Assembly (NCBI GenBank): GCA_029339505.1
Contig: JAQISU010001235.1
Location: 33,083,315 to 33,147,314 of the forward strand
DNA from: Unio delphinus
Taxonomy: Eukaryota; Mollusca; Bivalvia; Unionida; Unionidae
Direction of reading: 5' to 3'
Length of the DNA stretch: 64,000 bases
Made by a program: the position numbers and the translations under genes. The number at the start of each line of letters is the position of its first letter. The stretch's first letter is position 1. This document shows positions 10,227-23,190 of this stretch, piece by piece. The notes beneath the pieces are model-generated. The model ran no database searches. It saw nothing but the letters and a program-made list of their open reading frames with translations, and was not told the origin of the DNA.

Positions 10227-10828
10227 ATTACAATTGCTCCAGTACACTGCATGTCTGAAATTACAATTGCTCCAGTACACTGCATGTCTGAAATTACAAT
10301 TGCTCCAGTACACTGCATGTCTGAAATTACAATTGCTACAGAACACTGCATGTCTGAAATTACAATTGCTACAGTACACTGCATGTCTGAAATTAAAATG
10401 CTACAGTACACTATATGCCTGAAATTTCAATTGCTACAGAACACTGCATGTCTGAAATTACAATTGCTACAGTACACTTTGTGTCTGAAATTACAATGCT
10501 ACAGTACACTGTATGCCTAAAATTACAATTGCTACAGTACACTGCACATCTGAAATTACAATTGCTCCAGAACACTGTATGCCTGAAATTACAATTGCTC
10601 CAGTACACTGTATGCCTGAAATTAATTACAATTGCTACAGTACAATGTACGCCTAAAATTACAACTGCTACAGAACACTGTATGCCTGAAATTAGAATTG
10701 CTACAATACACTGTATGCCTGAAATTACAATTCATCCAGTACAGTGTATTTCTGAATTACAACTGCTAAAGTACGCTGTATGTGTATATCTGAAATTACA
10801 ACTGTCACAGTACACTGTATGTCTTACC
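10227..10828. repeat. 33-bp minisatellite, about 18 copies
   Basis: The unit contains AATTACAATTGCTACAGTAC and ACTGCATGTCTGA. As 33 is a multiple of three, several frames stay open and give artefactual 11-residue repeat ORFs on both strands. The array degenerates towards its right end. Confidence 0.95.
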
Positions 10829-11643
10829 TTCTGCAACTTTTGTTGCAAGTGAGATTGAAGAAAGAAAGAAAAAAAACAATACAACTAGCCATGTCAGGGA
10901 CACAAAAATCAAATAGAGAAATAAAAGATACAAATCTGATAAATTTATTTCTCCTACAAGAAAGCAAGGAACATTAATTATACAAATGAATATGAAAGCA
11001 AACTGAGACATTCATGAATTTAGTAAAAGGGTGAAGAAACAGTTGTCATATATGGAAAGCAAGAGAGGTGCCTGATCTTGCCATTTTCAAGGCCACCATC
11101 AGCTTAATGGCATTCCATGGGTAATCTGATATAAACTGATTAAGCAATGATCGTACAAGCAGTAGAGCTGTGATCAATTTTGCTTTGCGGTTTCTTACAT
11201 AAAAAAAAAATGTCAACAAACTTTTAAAACGTACATTGTTCCTATTCCCCCAAAGAAGACAGGTCAATATTTTTAGCTTTGAAATCAGTAAGAAATAGGA
11301 GTGAAATAATATATCCATGTCCTGAACCAATGTATATGATCATACACAACATACGCTAAAGTACATACAGAAGGAATCTGTATGATTCATACATTTACAG
11401 TCAATACATTTAAAGAATATAAGGCAAATAACTGATAATTCTTCATGCCTGATGAAGATTAACTTCTATATTCCAAATAATGGGTATATAATCTAAAAGT
11501 GTTTACCTATCAGGGACAAGGTCTATCTGATAAGACTGGAGGTAGGTGTTATTCTACATAAAATTTTCCTATAATGCATACTACTCATTCTTTACTTTCC
11601 ATCAATGTATATCATAATATTGTAAGTGCTTACGAGTCGAGTA
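10829..11643. other. Intron-like DNA
   Basis: No repeat or recognisable coding region. A possible minus-strand donor (GCAGAAG/GTAAGA) lies at the array edge near 10826, and a 29-nt open segment flanked by AG/GT lies near 11507-11535. Neither can be supported alone. Confidence 0.3.
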
Positions 11644-11716
11644 CAACTGCATACTTCACAGACTCAGATCTACCATCACATAATGTACTGGCAGATCTGG
11701 TCTATGCAGTTTGGAA
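11644..11716. mobile_element. AGATCT-type MITE, copy 2 (decayed)
   Basis: CAACTGCAT..CAGACTCAGATCTACCAT faces TGGCAGATCTGGTCTATGCAG, the same inverted-repeat plan as copy 1 with substitutions. A further CTGATCTGCTGGT motif follows. Confidence 0.6.
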
Positions 11717-11956
11717 TAATCAACAGAAAAACAACAAGGACCCTGATCTGCTGGTGCATTATGATTTATGAAACCTTGTTATGTGTTTTGCTAATGTTTT
11801 TTAAAAAAGGGATCAGTAGCAATAATGCACACAGTTATGAAGACAAAAGCTGTAGATGTTTTGGAAATGTGAACAAGCAAGAAAAACATTAAGCTCTTAT
11901 AAATATAAAAAATATTAGAAAAGACAGTGACATTAAAGTGACTGGTCTGAGTAATA

Positions 11957-12606
11957 CAGGGTTCATACTGAACTATGGATGATAAATTCAAAGACTTTTC
12001 CCAAACTTTCAAAGACCACAAACAGAGATTTCCAAGACCTATTTTTGTTAACATTGTGTATACAGGTTATATGAGAAAAATGAATGCCAAATACTACAAT
12101 AATGATTACTGATTAAAGTCAAACTATAATTAATTTCCTAAAATTGTATTATAATTATCTGGAAGATGGGTTAACATTCATTGTTCTTTCAGAAATATGT
12201 AACATATGTGTCAGATATAATATAAAATAATTGTTCTCTTAACAGACATCAGCATTGTTTAAATGCATTATTATATTTGCTTTTTTCTCTCTTCAATCAT
12301 TTTGGAAAGAGACGCCACCACTGTCATCTCTTCCTCTGCTTTTCTCCCAAGAGCATTTGACTCTGTGACAAGCACAATGGGTTCTTTTAACTCTGCCTCT
12401 TCTGCTTTCTGTACAGAGGAAACATGTAGGCTTGCAATTTTAGCTTCAAGAGGCAGTTTTCTGGATTTAGTTCTTCCACTTCATCCAAGGCTAACTCTCG
12501 TTTCTTTCCTTTTTGGTTTTTCTCATCCTTCTCTGCTTTCTTCTTATCCAGATAGGCATGGTACTTATGTATTGCAAAGGAGCCATGTGTCATCATTTCA
12601 TTGCTA
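11957..12606. mobile_element. 650-bp tandem partial copy of the adjacent hAT element
   Basis: From CAGGGTTCATACTGAAC to TCATTTCATTGCTA, this segment repeats the first 650 bp of the element starting at 12607. It includes the terminal sequence and the end of the transposase frame. The next CAGGG starts immediately after it. This looks like an aberrant tandem duplication or a second terminal insertion. Confidence 0.75.
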
Positions 12607-12925
12607 CAGGGTTCATACTCAACTATGACTGATAAATTCAAAGACTTTTCCCAAACTTTCAAAGACCACAAACAGAGATTTCCAAGACCTTTTTTTGCTA
12701 ACATTGTGTATACAGGTTATAAGAGAAAACAACGAATGCCAAATACCACAATATTTTTTACTGATTAAAGTCAAACTATACTTAATTGCCTAAAATTGCA
12801 TTATAATGATCAAGAAAATAGGTTAACATTTGTTGTTTTTTTCTCCAGAAATATGTAACATACGTGTCAGATTTAATACAACATAAATTGTTCTCTTAAA
12901 AGACATCAGCACTGCTTTAAATGCA

Positions 12926-13719
12926 TTATTTTATTTGCTTTTTTTTCTCTTCAATCATTTTGGCAAGAGATGCCACCACTGTCATCTTTTCCTCTGCTCT
13001 TCTCCTAAGAGCATTTGACTCTGTGACAAGCACAATGAGTCCTTTTAATTCTGCCTCTTTTGCTTTCTGTACAGAGGAAGCATGTAGGCTGGCAATGTCA
13101 GCGTCAAGACGCAGCTTTTTGGCTTTAAGTTCTTCCACTTCATCCAAGGCCAACTCCCGTTTCTTTCCTTTTGGGTTTTTTCTTTTCATCCTTCTCCTCT
13201 GCTTTCTTCTTATCCAGATAGGCATGGTACTTATGTCTTGCAGAGGAGGCATATGTCATCATTTCATTGCTAATGATGATTTCCAAAGGTCCACCAGCTT
13301 TTCTCATTGTGTCAATGATTAACCTTTGAGCTCTGAGGCTTTCTCTGCTGAGGTTCTCAACAGATACCTGTTTGTTGATAGAAAATCCTCTCTCTTGCCT
13401 GCCCATGTGATAACAACAACATTTTCTGGAGAACATTCCAAAGTTCAACATATTCATTTCTTTTGGAAAGGACAGAATAAAACACTTCATCAAGTCTGTC
13501 ATCTGTTCTACTGAAGCATTTCAATGGATGATTGTCCGATTGGATAACTTCATCCACTAATTTTCCGTACTGAGTTAATATTAAATCACATCGGGACTCT
13601 ACTTCTCTTCCTGCCTCACACATAATTTTTAGGACCCTACGAAGTTTTGTTTCTCCCTTTTCCTTGTCTGATCCTGATTGCATAAGTCCAGGGTCAGCCC
13701 AGGACATGTTTTTCCCCAT
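12926..13719 (-). pseudogene. hAT transposase, C-terminal part with two frameshifts
   Basis: Reading leftwards from ATG 13719 there is the MSWADPGLMQSG...LRRVLKIMCEAGREVE segment. It continues to ELWNVLQKMLLLSHGQA, the hAT dimerisation block. A frameshift near 13400 moves to the frame with ERGFSINKQVSVENLS, the conserved sequence that normally follows directly. A second shift near 13160 leads to a basic and coiled-coil tail (ELALDEVEEL...). The family is established from these motifs. The DDE core is absent, so no active enzyme is possible. Confidence 0.7.
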
Positions 13720-14228
13720 TTTTTGTAATAAACATCTTTAAAGTTAGTAATATTTCACGCACTTCTAAGTACTGGACAAAACAGGTTCTATATATAGCAA
13801 CCTGTTTGTTTCGTTGAGGCTTTTTTTATTAAATATTTTTTTTTTTTTTTTTTTTTTTACTTGCAATTCAAGAACAAGAACTCTTGTTTAACTCTAATAT
13901 AGTGTACGCATGCGCACTTTGAAACTGTTTATCCGTGAATTTAATTTATTACAATGGATGTTTTTGTATTAAATCAAGGAATATTGTTATGTAGAACAAA
14001 TTTTTCGAAAATGATTTTTGTTCCTCAAACGTGTTAAATAAACCGACGGTAGAAGTAAATTTAAACAGGCCCTCTTTTGCTATATCTCCCAAATCATCAA
14101 ACTAAACGATCTTATTTTATACCCGACGAGTAATGAATTACCATTATTTTTCCAAAAACTACCAATTGCTTATACTTCTGCATCTTTGTTCCACTAAATG
14201 AACATGTAGTTACTAATTTGCAACCTAC

Positions 14229-14394
14229 CTTTGGCATGACTTGTAAGGGCTCCTTCTCCCATTGAAGCCAAGTTGATCGTCTTTTTACACAGCGTACAAA
14301 ACGCCTTTCGTTTGCATAACTTATTCTTTTGCAGCCATTCCTTGTACTTCTCTTGTTCAAGCCAGATATCGTTGAAAGAGCAAAGACCTGGCAT
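14229..14394 (-). pseudogene. BED-type zinc-finger exon of the hAT transposase
   Basis: This 55-codon exon starts at ATG 14394. It carries aromatic residues (FNDIWL, YKEW), the pair CTLC (Cys33, Cys36) and a His at position 53 in LTSHAK. The BED finger DNA-binding domain needs one more His a few residues on. The coding stops exactly at a donor, CCAAAG/GTAGGT, so that His would come from the next exon, which is lost in the internal deletion. Confidence 0.65.
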
Positions 14395-14983
14395 TTTTAA
14401 ACACTGAACTTGCAGACGATGTAAATCGAATGAAGAAATTTTGAATTCTCGAGCGTATAACTTTCGCGAACTTTCTACGTAGAATTAGTGTAATTAACAT
14501 TTTGATTGGCTAAAACTGATGGACTCGTCCAGTCAAATTGAACTATTCGTCAAACGAAAGAAGCCAGGAAAACCAGCTGCATCCGAAGCTAACGACCTTG
14601 GGCAATTTTATTGGTGACTTCCTTTGATGAAGTGTGTAGCGGCACCGTATTGCTTTGATGAAGAGTGCATGTGTGATTGAAGTCGCCGCCGCGGCATACT
14701 TTGGATGGCCAAACAAAACAAAGCCTCTTTTGTTATTGCGGCGGCAATAAACTGAACGGGTCATAAAAAGAAAGAAACCAGGATAACTAGATTACATCTG
14801 AATCTAACAACCTCGGATAATTTTATTTGTGATTCTGGAAAGAAATTATTTTTTGGGGGGTTTATTTCAATTTTCAAAGACCTCAGGGTAATATGCTCGA
14901 TTTTCCCAAACTTTCAAGGCCTTGAAAACGCTACCTCATTTTTCCCAAACTTTCAAAGACCTTCAAAGACCGTACGAACCCTG

Positions 14984-15500
14984 TTAAATACATGGCAAAT
15001 AAACCAACTAGTGGGAGAACAAGGCTGTACCATAAATTACTTCTGTCATATTGAGGCTAACAAAAGTAAAAGATGCACATAAAAAGGTGTTCTAGTTAGT
15101 GAAATCTCAACCTGCAATAATAAAAACTCTAAATAACATAATATTTTGTGATTGTTAACTCACATGATTTTACAAACAGTTTAGTACAGAATTTTAAGAT
15201 AAAATATACGTGTCTAATGCTGCTCATACACTGCAGATAAAATGAGTCAAAGTTCAAACATAAGCAATTTGATTAAGTAAATATATCCCACACTTGCTTC
15301 ATAATGAAGACAAGTCAATAGCAAAGAAGAGCACATGACTCCTCTGAAAATATAGTGAATTGACTGGTCGATGCATGTCTTCTTATTATGAACATAACAT
15401 GATCTTAGTTTCATGGCAATCCAAATTTTGATTTATCTTTTACGAATTTTACATGCATTGTTGTTATCTGTCATTTTTATATACATTTCTGCAGAATTTT
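14984..15500. other. Non-coding DNA
   Basis: Nothing recognised. Confidence 0.4.
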
Positions 15501-15822
15501 AACATTATGTTTTATATTTATTTACCTCATGATTACATTTTATTTGTAATTGGGTATATCTTCCCAGAGCATTTTGGGGTGAATTTATGCATTTTACGGT
15601 AAATGAAAAGTTCATCTTTTGCCATAGTATGTATGTTTGTCATTTTATAATAAAATGGCAATACATTATGTTTTATATTTATTTACATCATGATTACATT
15701 TTGTTTGTAATTGGGAATATCTTCCCAGAGCATTTTGGGGTGAATTTATGCATTTTACAGTAAATGAAAAGTACATCTTTTGCCGTAGTACGTATGTTTG
15801 TCATTATAAAATGGCAATATTT
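15501..15822. repeat. 161-bp tandem duplication, two copies
   Basis: CATTATGTTTTATATTTATT through AAAATGGCAATA is repeated once with few differences (for example TTACGG/TTACAG, CATAGTATG/CGTAGTACG), so it is a recent local duplication. Confidence 0.9.
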
Positions 15823-15865
15823 TAACATGAATCATATTCTTATGGCAAAATGTTAGAACAATTTT

Positions 15866-16180
15866 TTTGTTTGATTAGAATTTTAATGTAGCTTTACAAA
15901 AATTTAAGTCATAATGCTACGATGTCTGCAGTAAGGCAGTTTATACTTAATAGTGATGTCTAGCACTGAGACATTATGCCGCAGACATGTTGCATGATGT
16001 CCCACTCAGTCACATTATCCTGACACCAGGCCGACCAGTCCTAACACTAACCTCTTAATGCAGAGCAAGCAAGGCAGCTATTAGTGCCAATTTTGTAAGT
16101 CTTTGGTATGACTCTGCTGAGGATAAAACCCACAATCTCCCGCTTCCGCGGAGGACACTCTAACCACTAGACACCGAAAC
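15866..16180 (-). mobile_element. tRNA-derived SINE, family A
   Basis: This is the reverse of the complete copy at 62573-62893. It keeps the 3' TAGCTTTA segment, GATGTCTGCAGTAAGGCAG, CACATTATCCTGACACCAGG and a decayed tRNA head near 16130-16175 (TCTAACCACTAGAC). Confidence 0.85.
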
Positions 16181-17264
16181 AGTTATTAGAATAATAATTA
16201 ACGAGTCAAAGTTGTGACGATAGACTGAAAAATGAAGAGTTTGTAGCTAATTTCCTTTTTATAAAGTCCATAATCATTTTTAGCTTTCTTTGCAAATTTA
16301 CTCCCTGGTTTCCACTAATATATTATTCAGTGATTAAGTTTCACATTTAACTGGCTCTCTACAGTTTTCTGATCCAGATTTCCCCTATGTAATTGTGTAT
16401 GCATATGTCTGGTTTTCTAATTTTGTTCCCAATATATTATTTTAAAATCAGCTTTGCATGGAACACAATTAAACCGCAGAGCCTTCGTGACCTGCCTGGA
16501 CAAATGTAAATGCTGATTTCCTGGCAATGCTGAACTTTTTGTAATATGTTTTAACCAACATTTTAATAGCATAGGGAGAAAGTGCACATTTCAGCATTCA
16601 GACACAAATTGACTTAAAAAAGATAAAGCTTCCCATTAATCATTTAAAGATAATGCATAACAATTAAACATGAAAGAAAACCGAAATGTTTATGCAATTA
16701 TTGTTTCACATGAAATAATTTTTAGATCAGTCTCCCCTTTTTATAACACCTCTGACAAAGTTGACTCATTTTTAATCATCAGTCACAAAGAGTGATGTAA
16801 CACATTTGGACTCTAACATCAATCAATACCCTTTGGCCCTGAACTTTCCAAATTGCAAATTATAACATATGCAATGTACAGCTTGCTGTGTACACATCAA
16901 ACCTTGTGTAACAATTTTTAATCATCTGCAATCAATCAGTATGCATCAACTGCAATGGCACTGGTTGAACAATTCCAGACTGGTTATGATTGGATTCAGT
17001 AATATGTGGATAATATGCATACAAATGAAGATGTTATATTCACTTACGATAATTTTAAAAAGCAGTCTGGGTTCTCCATTGGAAAATGAAAGCTGGAGTC
17101 AGGACTCCTTCCGTAATAAAGTCGTAGTCTCAGTTCAATATTGATACAGTTTTCCTTTCAGAACGTTATGCATACATGTATATTATTGTGTCCACCACAC
17201 TTATCTTATTGTTAATGCTCATTCATGATAAAATATTTAGTGTGTGCATGTGTGTGTGCTTTTG
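16181..17264. other. Non-coding DNA
   Basis: AT-rich. The ORF at 16869-17144 has no domain. No repeat recognised. Confidence 0.35.
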
Positions 17265-17562
17265 ATTTGTAATGTAGCTATAAATATTTTCAGTCATATC
17301 GCAACGATGTCTGCAGTGAAGCAGTTTATAGTGGTCTTGCACTGGGGCATCATGTCGCAGACATGTAGCATGATGTCTCACCCAGTCACATTATCCGGAC
17401 ACCAGGCTGATCAGTTCTAACACTAACTTCTTAATACTGAGGGCCAAACGAGGCAGTTTTTAGTACCATTTTAATAAATCTTTGGTATGACTTTGGCCAG
17501 GATTTGAAACCTAGACCTCTGCATCCAAGTTGGACACTTTAACCACTAGGCCACCTGTGCAG
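17265..17562 (-). mobile_element. tRNA-derived SINE, family A
   Basis: Shares GATGTCTGCAGTGAAGCAG, CATCATGTCGCAGACATGTA, CACATTATCCGGACACCAGG and the A-box complement AACCACTAGGCCACC with the intact copy. Diverged and lacking an obvious target duplication. Confidence 0.85.
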
Positions 17563-18867
17563 TCAAAATATTTATTGATTAAGAAAAAGAATGAAAATAT
17601 GCAGCAATTGAGAACAGTAATAATTGTCATTGTATATGTGTTGCAACCCAAGTCAATTCTCAATATATCAAACCAAACAACAGTTGATTTTATGAAAACT
17701 TAATGAAATTAGTACAGAAGCTGGTATTTGTGTGACAAACAAGACAAGTCTCACGATCTTGGCCCTATGTAGTATGGTATATGATAAAATACAAGTATTA
17801 GAAACATCACAGAAGCATTAAATATCCAAGGGATTAAATATATACCAAGAGGTACTTATCAAATGGTTTTCTCTGAGTGCATATGCTTGTAATTAGTCTC
17901 TTAATGAAATGGATAATTAAGCACTGACAATTAATTAACTAGTGTCTTAATCTCCTGCTGCCTGAAACTACCCAATCCCTTTACAATCACTTTAATTCAG
18001 TTTGACAGCCTGCACACTACAGGATTAAAACTCTCTTTGTAGAAACATGTCAAATTAAAAATTCATTCAGCAATACAATTTGATTACTGTGGACTCTACT
18101 ATTGTAATTGTCAAGCAACCAACATTAAAAGTGTACATGGATTTCAACTATAAAACAATATGTGCGATAGATAACCTTTAAAAAGTCTGTTTATCATACT
18201 GCTGGTAAAATCACACGTTTGTAAGTTTGGCCTACGTTGACCTGTTCACAAGATAGAAGACAAAATTCTTTGTCATGGCCAATTACCCTGAACATGGCAT
18301 CACAGATTAAATATTATTCAACATGTCTCTGACAATAGTAAAAAATATAAGGACATGGAAAGTTCTATTAAAATTATCAATACTAATTATGTGACATAAA
18401 ACATGATTACTGAAAGTGGTAACAATCATCAGATATATCTACAAAATTAATCAGACAAAAATGCATTTATACTTCTTCATTTAATTACAAGCCACTAAAG
18501 TACAGCTAAACACAGACCAAGTCATTATCTTTAATCTTCAATGTCTGAATGCTACTTTCAATATCTCTAATGGAAACAACCTATAAACAAAATCTGTCAA
18601 AATTCACTTGAAGCACAAAAATGAAAATAATGACCTTTGACCAGAGTCTAAGGTCAAGAAACTCTTGCTTTCAAACCTGCCTTGTGAAACATTCAAATAT
18701 GTTGGTGGTCAGATCTGTTCCATTTTCACTAAAAATCCAACAGATATTATAATAAGTGTTTAAGTTAAAACTTGTCAAGGCCACCGCTCGTGCAAAAGAA
18801 AGAAAATGTGTGTGTGTGTGTCTGTGTGTTAATTTGCACACATTTGTGTGTGGGTCTTTTAAAAATT
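17563..18867. other. Non-coding DNA
   Basis: No coding region or named repeat; a short GT run near 18810-18850. Confidence 0.35.
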
Positions 18868-19600
18868 TGAATGTAGCTTTAAGAATTAATAGTCATATTG
18901 CTATTAGGGCATAACCGATTAGCATTTTTCTACCGATTTCCGATTCCGGATTTTGGGCATGAAATTTTTCCGATTCCGGATACAATTCAATTAATCGGAA
19001 ATGCTAAATCAGTATATTTTTTTTCTAAAAAATTTCATTTTCCGTTTCCGGGTTTCTGGTATCTGGTTTTGTCGTGTCTAGCATGTTACTTAGTACTTTA
19101 CCATATCCGGCTTCATTTCCGGTTTTTACCCGCCAGTTCAAATAGATTGTCTCACAGCGTGGTTGTGTTGACCATATTGGACTTTCTGACTTCTTATTTA
19201 ACTTTATTAACGCACTATCGAATGACACCCATAGTTAGACACGGTGCTATAGAAATTCAACTTTATTATTTTTATTATCCGAATCAGTCGTTCCTGCCTT
19301 GTCCGACTCCGATTAATCGGAAGTTCATACTATCCGGTGGAATCCGATTTCCGGATCAAAAGTCTGTTATGCCCTAATTGCTATAATATCTGCAGTGTGA
19401 CAGTTTGTAGTGATGTCTAGTACTGCTTAGGCATCATGCCACAGACATTTAGCATCATGTCCAACCCAGTCACATTATCCTGACACCAGACTGACTAGCC
19501 ATAGCACTAACCTCCAAATGTGAGGCTGCTGCTTGTACCATTTTTACAAGTCTTTTGGTATGACTGAGCCAAAGTGGAGGCTCTAACCACTAGGCTATAA
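18868..19600 (-). mobile_element. tRNA-derived SINE, family A, split by a hAT MITE
   Basis: SINE sequence runs 18868-18904 (ATGTAGCTTTAAGAATT...ATTGCTAT) and resumes at 19377 (ATTGCTATAATATCTGCAG...) through to the decayed tRNA head near 19590. The interruption is the element at 18905-19376. Confidence 0.85.
18905..19376. mobile_element. 472-bp hAT-type MITE with perfect 8-bp target duplication
   Basis: Terminal inverted repeats TAGGGCATAAC/GTTATGCCCTA are perfect over 11 bp. They are flanked on both sides by ATTGCTAT (18897-18904 and 19377-19384). The subterminal regions are full of CCGATTCCGG and AATCGG motifs in both orientations, typical of transposase-binding sites. No coding sequence. 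Confidence 0.9.
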
Positions 19601-19687
19601 GAGTGAATGTTTCATGCAAAAAGAAATCACAAGGTTTTGAAGATGGCCATAATGTTGTAATACTGGAGACCAGATGAACACCACATC

Positions 19688-20883
19688 TACCGTATTTTGT
19701 TGTGTATAACGCACACTTTTTTTACCTAATTTTCTTATCTTAAGTCGGGGGTGCGCGTTGTACGCAAGAACTAAAAAAAAAAAGATTTTTTCCAGGTCAA
19801 TCTGAAGAGGATGAAGGCACTCACTACTTGTGAAATATTAAATCCATTGTACATTGCATTGTAACTAAAATGTTTACCGGTACTAGCCGTATTAAAGAAA
19901 TAAATAATGCTTACAAATAGTCTTTTTCTTTGATTGCTTATGTTAATAAACTGGTTTCATTTCACGTCACTGTGTCAAGTTTTGTTCTGTGCCACGGCCG
20001 GAAATACATGTACATAACTACTGGCAATTTGTTCAAAAGCTGTGCAAAGTGCCGCATTGGAGCGGAACAAATACCACTGTGTGGATTACCGTACTTGTTT
20101 TGTAAATGTTCAGTACCGTATTCCATAACTGTTGATCTAATCAAATTTTTCTTCATTTATTATTGGTCGAATTGAAATATAATATGTGTAGAATTCAACT
20201 AGTGTTAATGTTCTCATCAGAGCATCTGTTGGGGACATATATATTTTTGCGACTATGGGTTCTTTCTTACGGGAACACTGATACGTTGTGGAACAAAATA
20301 ATCAATGTATGAAGTCGGGAAACATTTTTTTTCCTCTTTGGAAAATAAGCTTGTTACTTAGTTTTATTTCTCATCTTAAATCATAGTATTTGAGATATCT
20401 TTGCGATTATACAGTGATCAATGGCTTCAATGCTTCATCGACTCGGTGTGGTCTTTTTACGGTAACCGGCGCCTGGTAAGCTTTGATGCGCTCAACATAG
20501 TTACAATGCTTTGTCTCGGTGAGCAGTATTTAATTAATTCAGGACATACAGCGACTTTTCGAAAGTAATGACGACAAAGTGGAATTTGAGGGATTTGATG
20601 CAATAGACTGCGTCAACTAGACGAACATTTAAAGGGCCCTTTTAAGGGCCAACAATAAAATTGGAAAGATACAATATCAATATTGCCACTTTTTCATTCA
20701 CTATCTAAAATGACCAACTGTTGTTGCACTATGAAAACGGAGCGAAATAGCGGTAGTCAAAATTTTAAAATGCATTTTATCACATGCGCGTTATATGGCA
20801 GAACGTTTTTTCCACTTATTTTGGGTCGAAAATCGGGGTGCGCGTTATACATCGGTGCACGTTATACACACCAAAATATGGTA
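19688..20883. mobile_element. 1.2-kb pogo/Tc1-type element, non-autonomous
   Basis: The left end TACCGTATTTTGTTGTGTAT and the reversed right end TACCATATTTTGGTGTGTAT form an imperfect inverted repeat continuing through TAACG and GCGCGTT motifs, with TA at both boundaries. Internal ORFs (19930-20175 and others) lack a transposase signature. CpG is higher than in the surrounding DNA, so it is a comparatively young insertion. Confidence 0.75.
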
Positions 20884-22254
20884 TTCAGGCCCAGTAAATA
20901 CAGTGCAATAATAGTGTTCTAGTGCAAAAAAAAACATTCAGTATAAAGATTTTCAGGATGACTATTAAGGCAGTTCTTTTGGTCACTAAGTCAGCATCAT
21001 TTTAATATGGGACTTGTTATGCCAAATGGCATGCCATGTTAGTATGACTAGTCCTACAGATGGAATACCATGTTAACATGACCATTCCTACAAATGAAAT
21101 ACATGTCCACCATGCTGGACACATCAGATGACAGATCAGTACCATGTTCATTTTGAATTAACCAGACATTAAAAAAGTAAATTGCTTACAACTCCATGTC
21201 AATCTGTTCAGGATGAGTAGCAATAACAATATTTTCAAAGATAGCCACCATGACAGCCATACTGGATATAAGATCTGAACATTTTTATTTAACTACACAA
21301 AAATTACAATGAAAACTCCATCTAGTTATGACCATCTATTCAAACGGATTCACAGGAATAAGATTTTCCAAATGGTTACTATGGTAACCATATTTAACTC
21401 CTAGCCGCAGAAAATTACTCTGACACCAGTTATAATGGAAACAATCAGAATATTTTGCTAAAAAGAAGCAACCCCCAAAAAATCTTGTTTACCTTTGATA
21501 GGGTTACTGTTCATTTAGCTGAGGATGAAATACAACTCTCCTCTTTTGGAACCTGAAGATGAAGACTACTGTGGTAAGGAAAGACAGCTAACTAGAGAAA
21601 GCAATAATAATAAAACACTTCCAGAGGACATCACACAGGCTGACAATGTATCTGAACAGCAGGGGGTAATTAATGGCAGTGATAATGACAAGACAGAAGT
21701 AATGTTGAAAAACAAATTGATTCACAACATGGCACAAATGCCAGCAAAATCAAATAAATTATCAAAATAGTGTGCATCTTTAAAGACTAAATACCAATCA
21801 GCAAGAAATAAACAACTATCAAATTCCAACAAAATTGGAAAGCCTCCATAAAAACTAATAAAACCATCAGATATTAATATAGCAAGTCATCCAGCAATTC
21901 TGGCATTCTTGAAGAGGATAACAGAATAAAACACTACTTGAGGAAAGGCAACTAAATTAAGACCATGGTTTGTTCTGTCAGAAATAGCTGAAATTAAATA
22001 TGGTTTTCAAAAGTTTTCATCCTGACCTTTTACCAACAATTCAGGAAGACATTAAAATGAGGGATACAACTTGTTAACACTATGAAGCAGGAGTTGGACA
22101 AAGCCGATTAATGAAATTAGCAGGTTAATGAACACAATCAAACACACCCAGAATAAATTTACTACAAAAAAGACCCTGAATATGGAAAACCCTCAAGTCA
22201 CTCAAGCTACTGTGTAAAACAAAAACTGATAAAGTGACTTCAATCTAAGAGGAG
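20884..22254. other. Non-coding DNA with one unexplained ORF
   Basis: An 81-codon plus-strand ORF (21525-21770) is hydrophilic, Asn/Asp/Glu-rich and without a known domain. It may be chance or transposon debris. Nothing else is supported. Confidence 0.3.
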
Positions 22255-22488
22255 GGCCCCAAGTGGTCTAATGTGCTTTCCGTTATGGATCACTGCCATC
22301 TCACCTGTCTGCATGGGTTCGAGTCTAAGATTCTGCTAAATTTGAATGTAATTATGTGAGAAAGCTTGCCAGTAGCTTTTTGTGGGTCGGTGGTTCTATA
22401 TTGGTTTTTTCCCGGATTCGTCCTCCACCAATTATACTGGCCGCCATGTTAATGGCATTAAGCCCTAAAACAGCAACAACAACAACAT
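22255..22488 (+). mobile_element. tRNA-derived SINE, family B
   Basis: A tRNA-like head (GTGGTCTAATGTGCTTTCCG... with B box GGGTTCGAGTC) is followed by a body with GAGAAAGCTTGCCAGTAGC and a (CAA)n tail. Other copies lie at 22978, 24605 and 29138. Confidence 0.8.
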
Positions 22489-22977
22489 CTAAGAGGTACA
22501 AACTTTGGTTAAACTAATAAAATGAGTTCTATTAAGCCCAGAAAAAAAAATTCAAAGAAAATAATAATTCCTGAGAATTACTGGGTGTAAAACTCTAATC
22601 AGAAACTGAGCCCCTTAAGTAAATATATGAAACGAAAGAGTTCTAAAACCTTGGGGCAATTTAACCTCTATCGTGAGAAGAAACTTGTACTAGATGCCAT
22701 GAGAAAAATTGACCGTTCTCAAAATGACAGAATCATCATTGGTACTGGTGACAAAAATGTTAGTAACAAGCTTCATTTTGTCCTGACTGAAAATAATTTC
22801 TATAAGCATTCTAAACAACATACTTGGACAAACTTAACTGCTCAGTCTTTCTGTGCAATGTATGTCCCAGGATTGACAAGGACCTTTGCAAGTAAATGAT
22901 CTAATTGGACATTGCTGGCAAGTGGAATTACAAAATGAAAGACATAATACATGCATCTGTAACAAAGTGATGTTGTA

Positions 22978-23190
22978 GGGTTTAACACAATTTTTCAGCA
23001 CAAGATAGTATAACTGGCGAGGAAGAACTCTGGAAAACCCTGGAAAGAATCACCAACCCACGATTAACTTCTGGCAGGCTTTCTCACATGCCCACATTAG
23101 CTGAGCCTGTGACTTGAACCCATGCAGACAGAAGTGAGATGGCAGTGATCTGTCATGGTGAGCGCTTTAGACCACATGGCCATCCTGGGC
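22978..23190 (-). mobile_element. tRNA-derived SINE, family B
   Basis: The reverse orientation contains GGCAGGCTTTCTCACATGCC, ACTTGAACCCATGCAGACAG and GAGATGGCAGTGATCTGTCA, all shared with the other copies. Confidence 0.8.

Larger units (their letters stand above)
12607..14983 (-). mobile_element. Internally deleted hAT transposon
   Basis: The ends read CAGGGTTCATAC (left) and, reversed, CAGGGTTCGTACGG (right), as in hAT elements. TTTCCCAAACTTTCAAAGACC recurs near both ends. Inside are a BED-finger exon and a C-terminal hAT transposase part, but the central catalytic region is missing, replaced by about 500 bp of non-coding DNA with a long T run near 13835-13858. A diverged 65-bp internal duplication lies at 14556-14621 and 14768-14836. 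No matching 8-bp target duplication is seen. Confidence 0.75.

Noticed and set aside
10184..10852. Several ORFs encoding 11-residue repeats on both strands
   Set aside because: The 33-bp satellite unit is a multiple of three, so frames stay open without selection.
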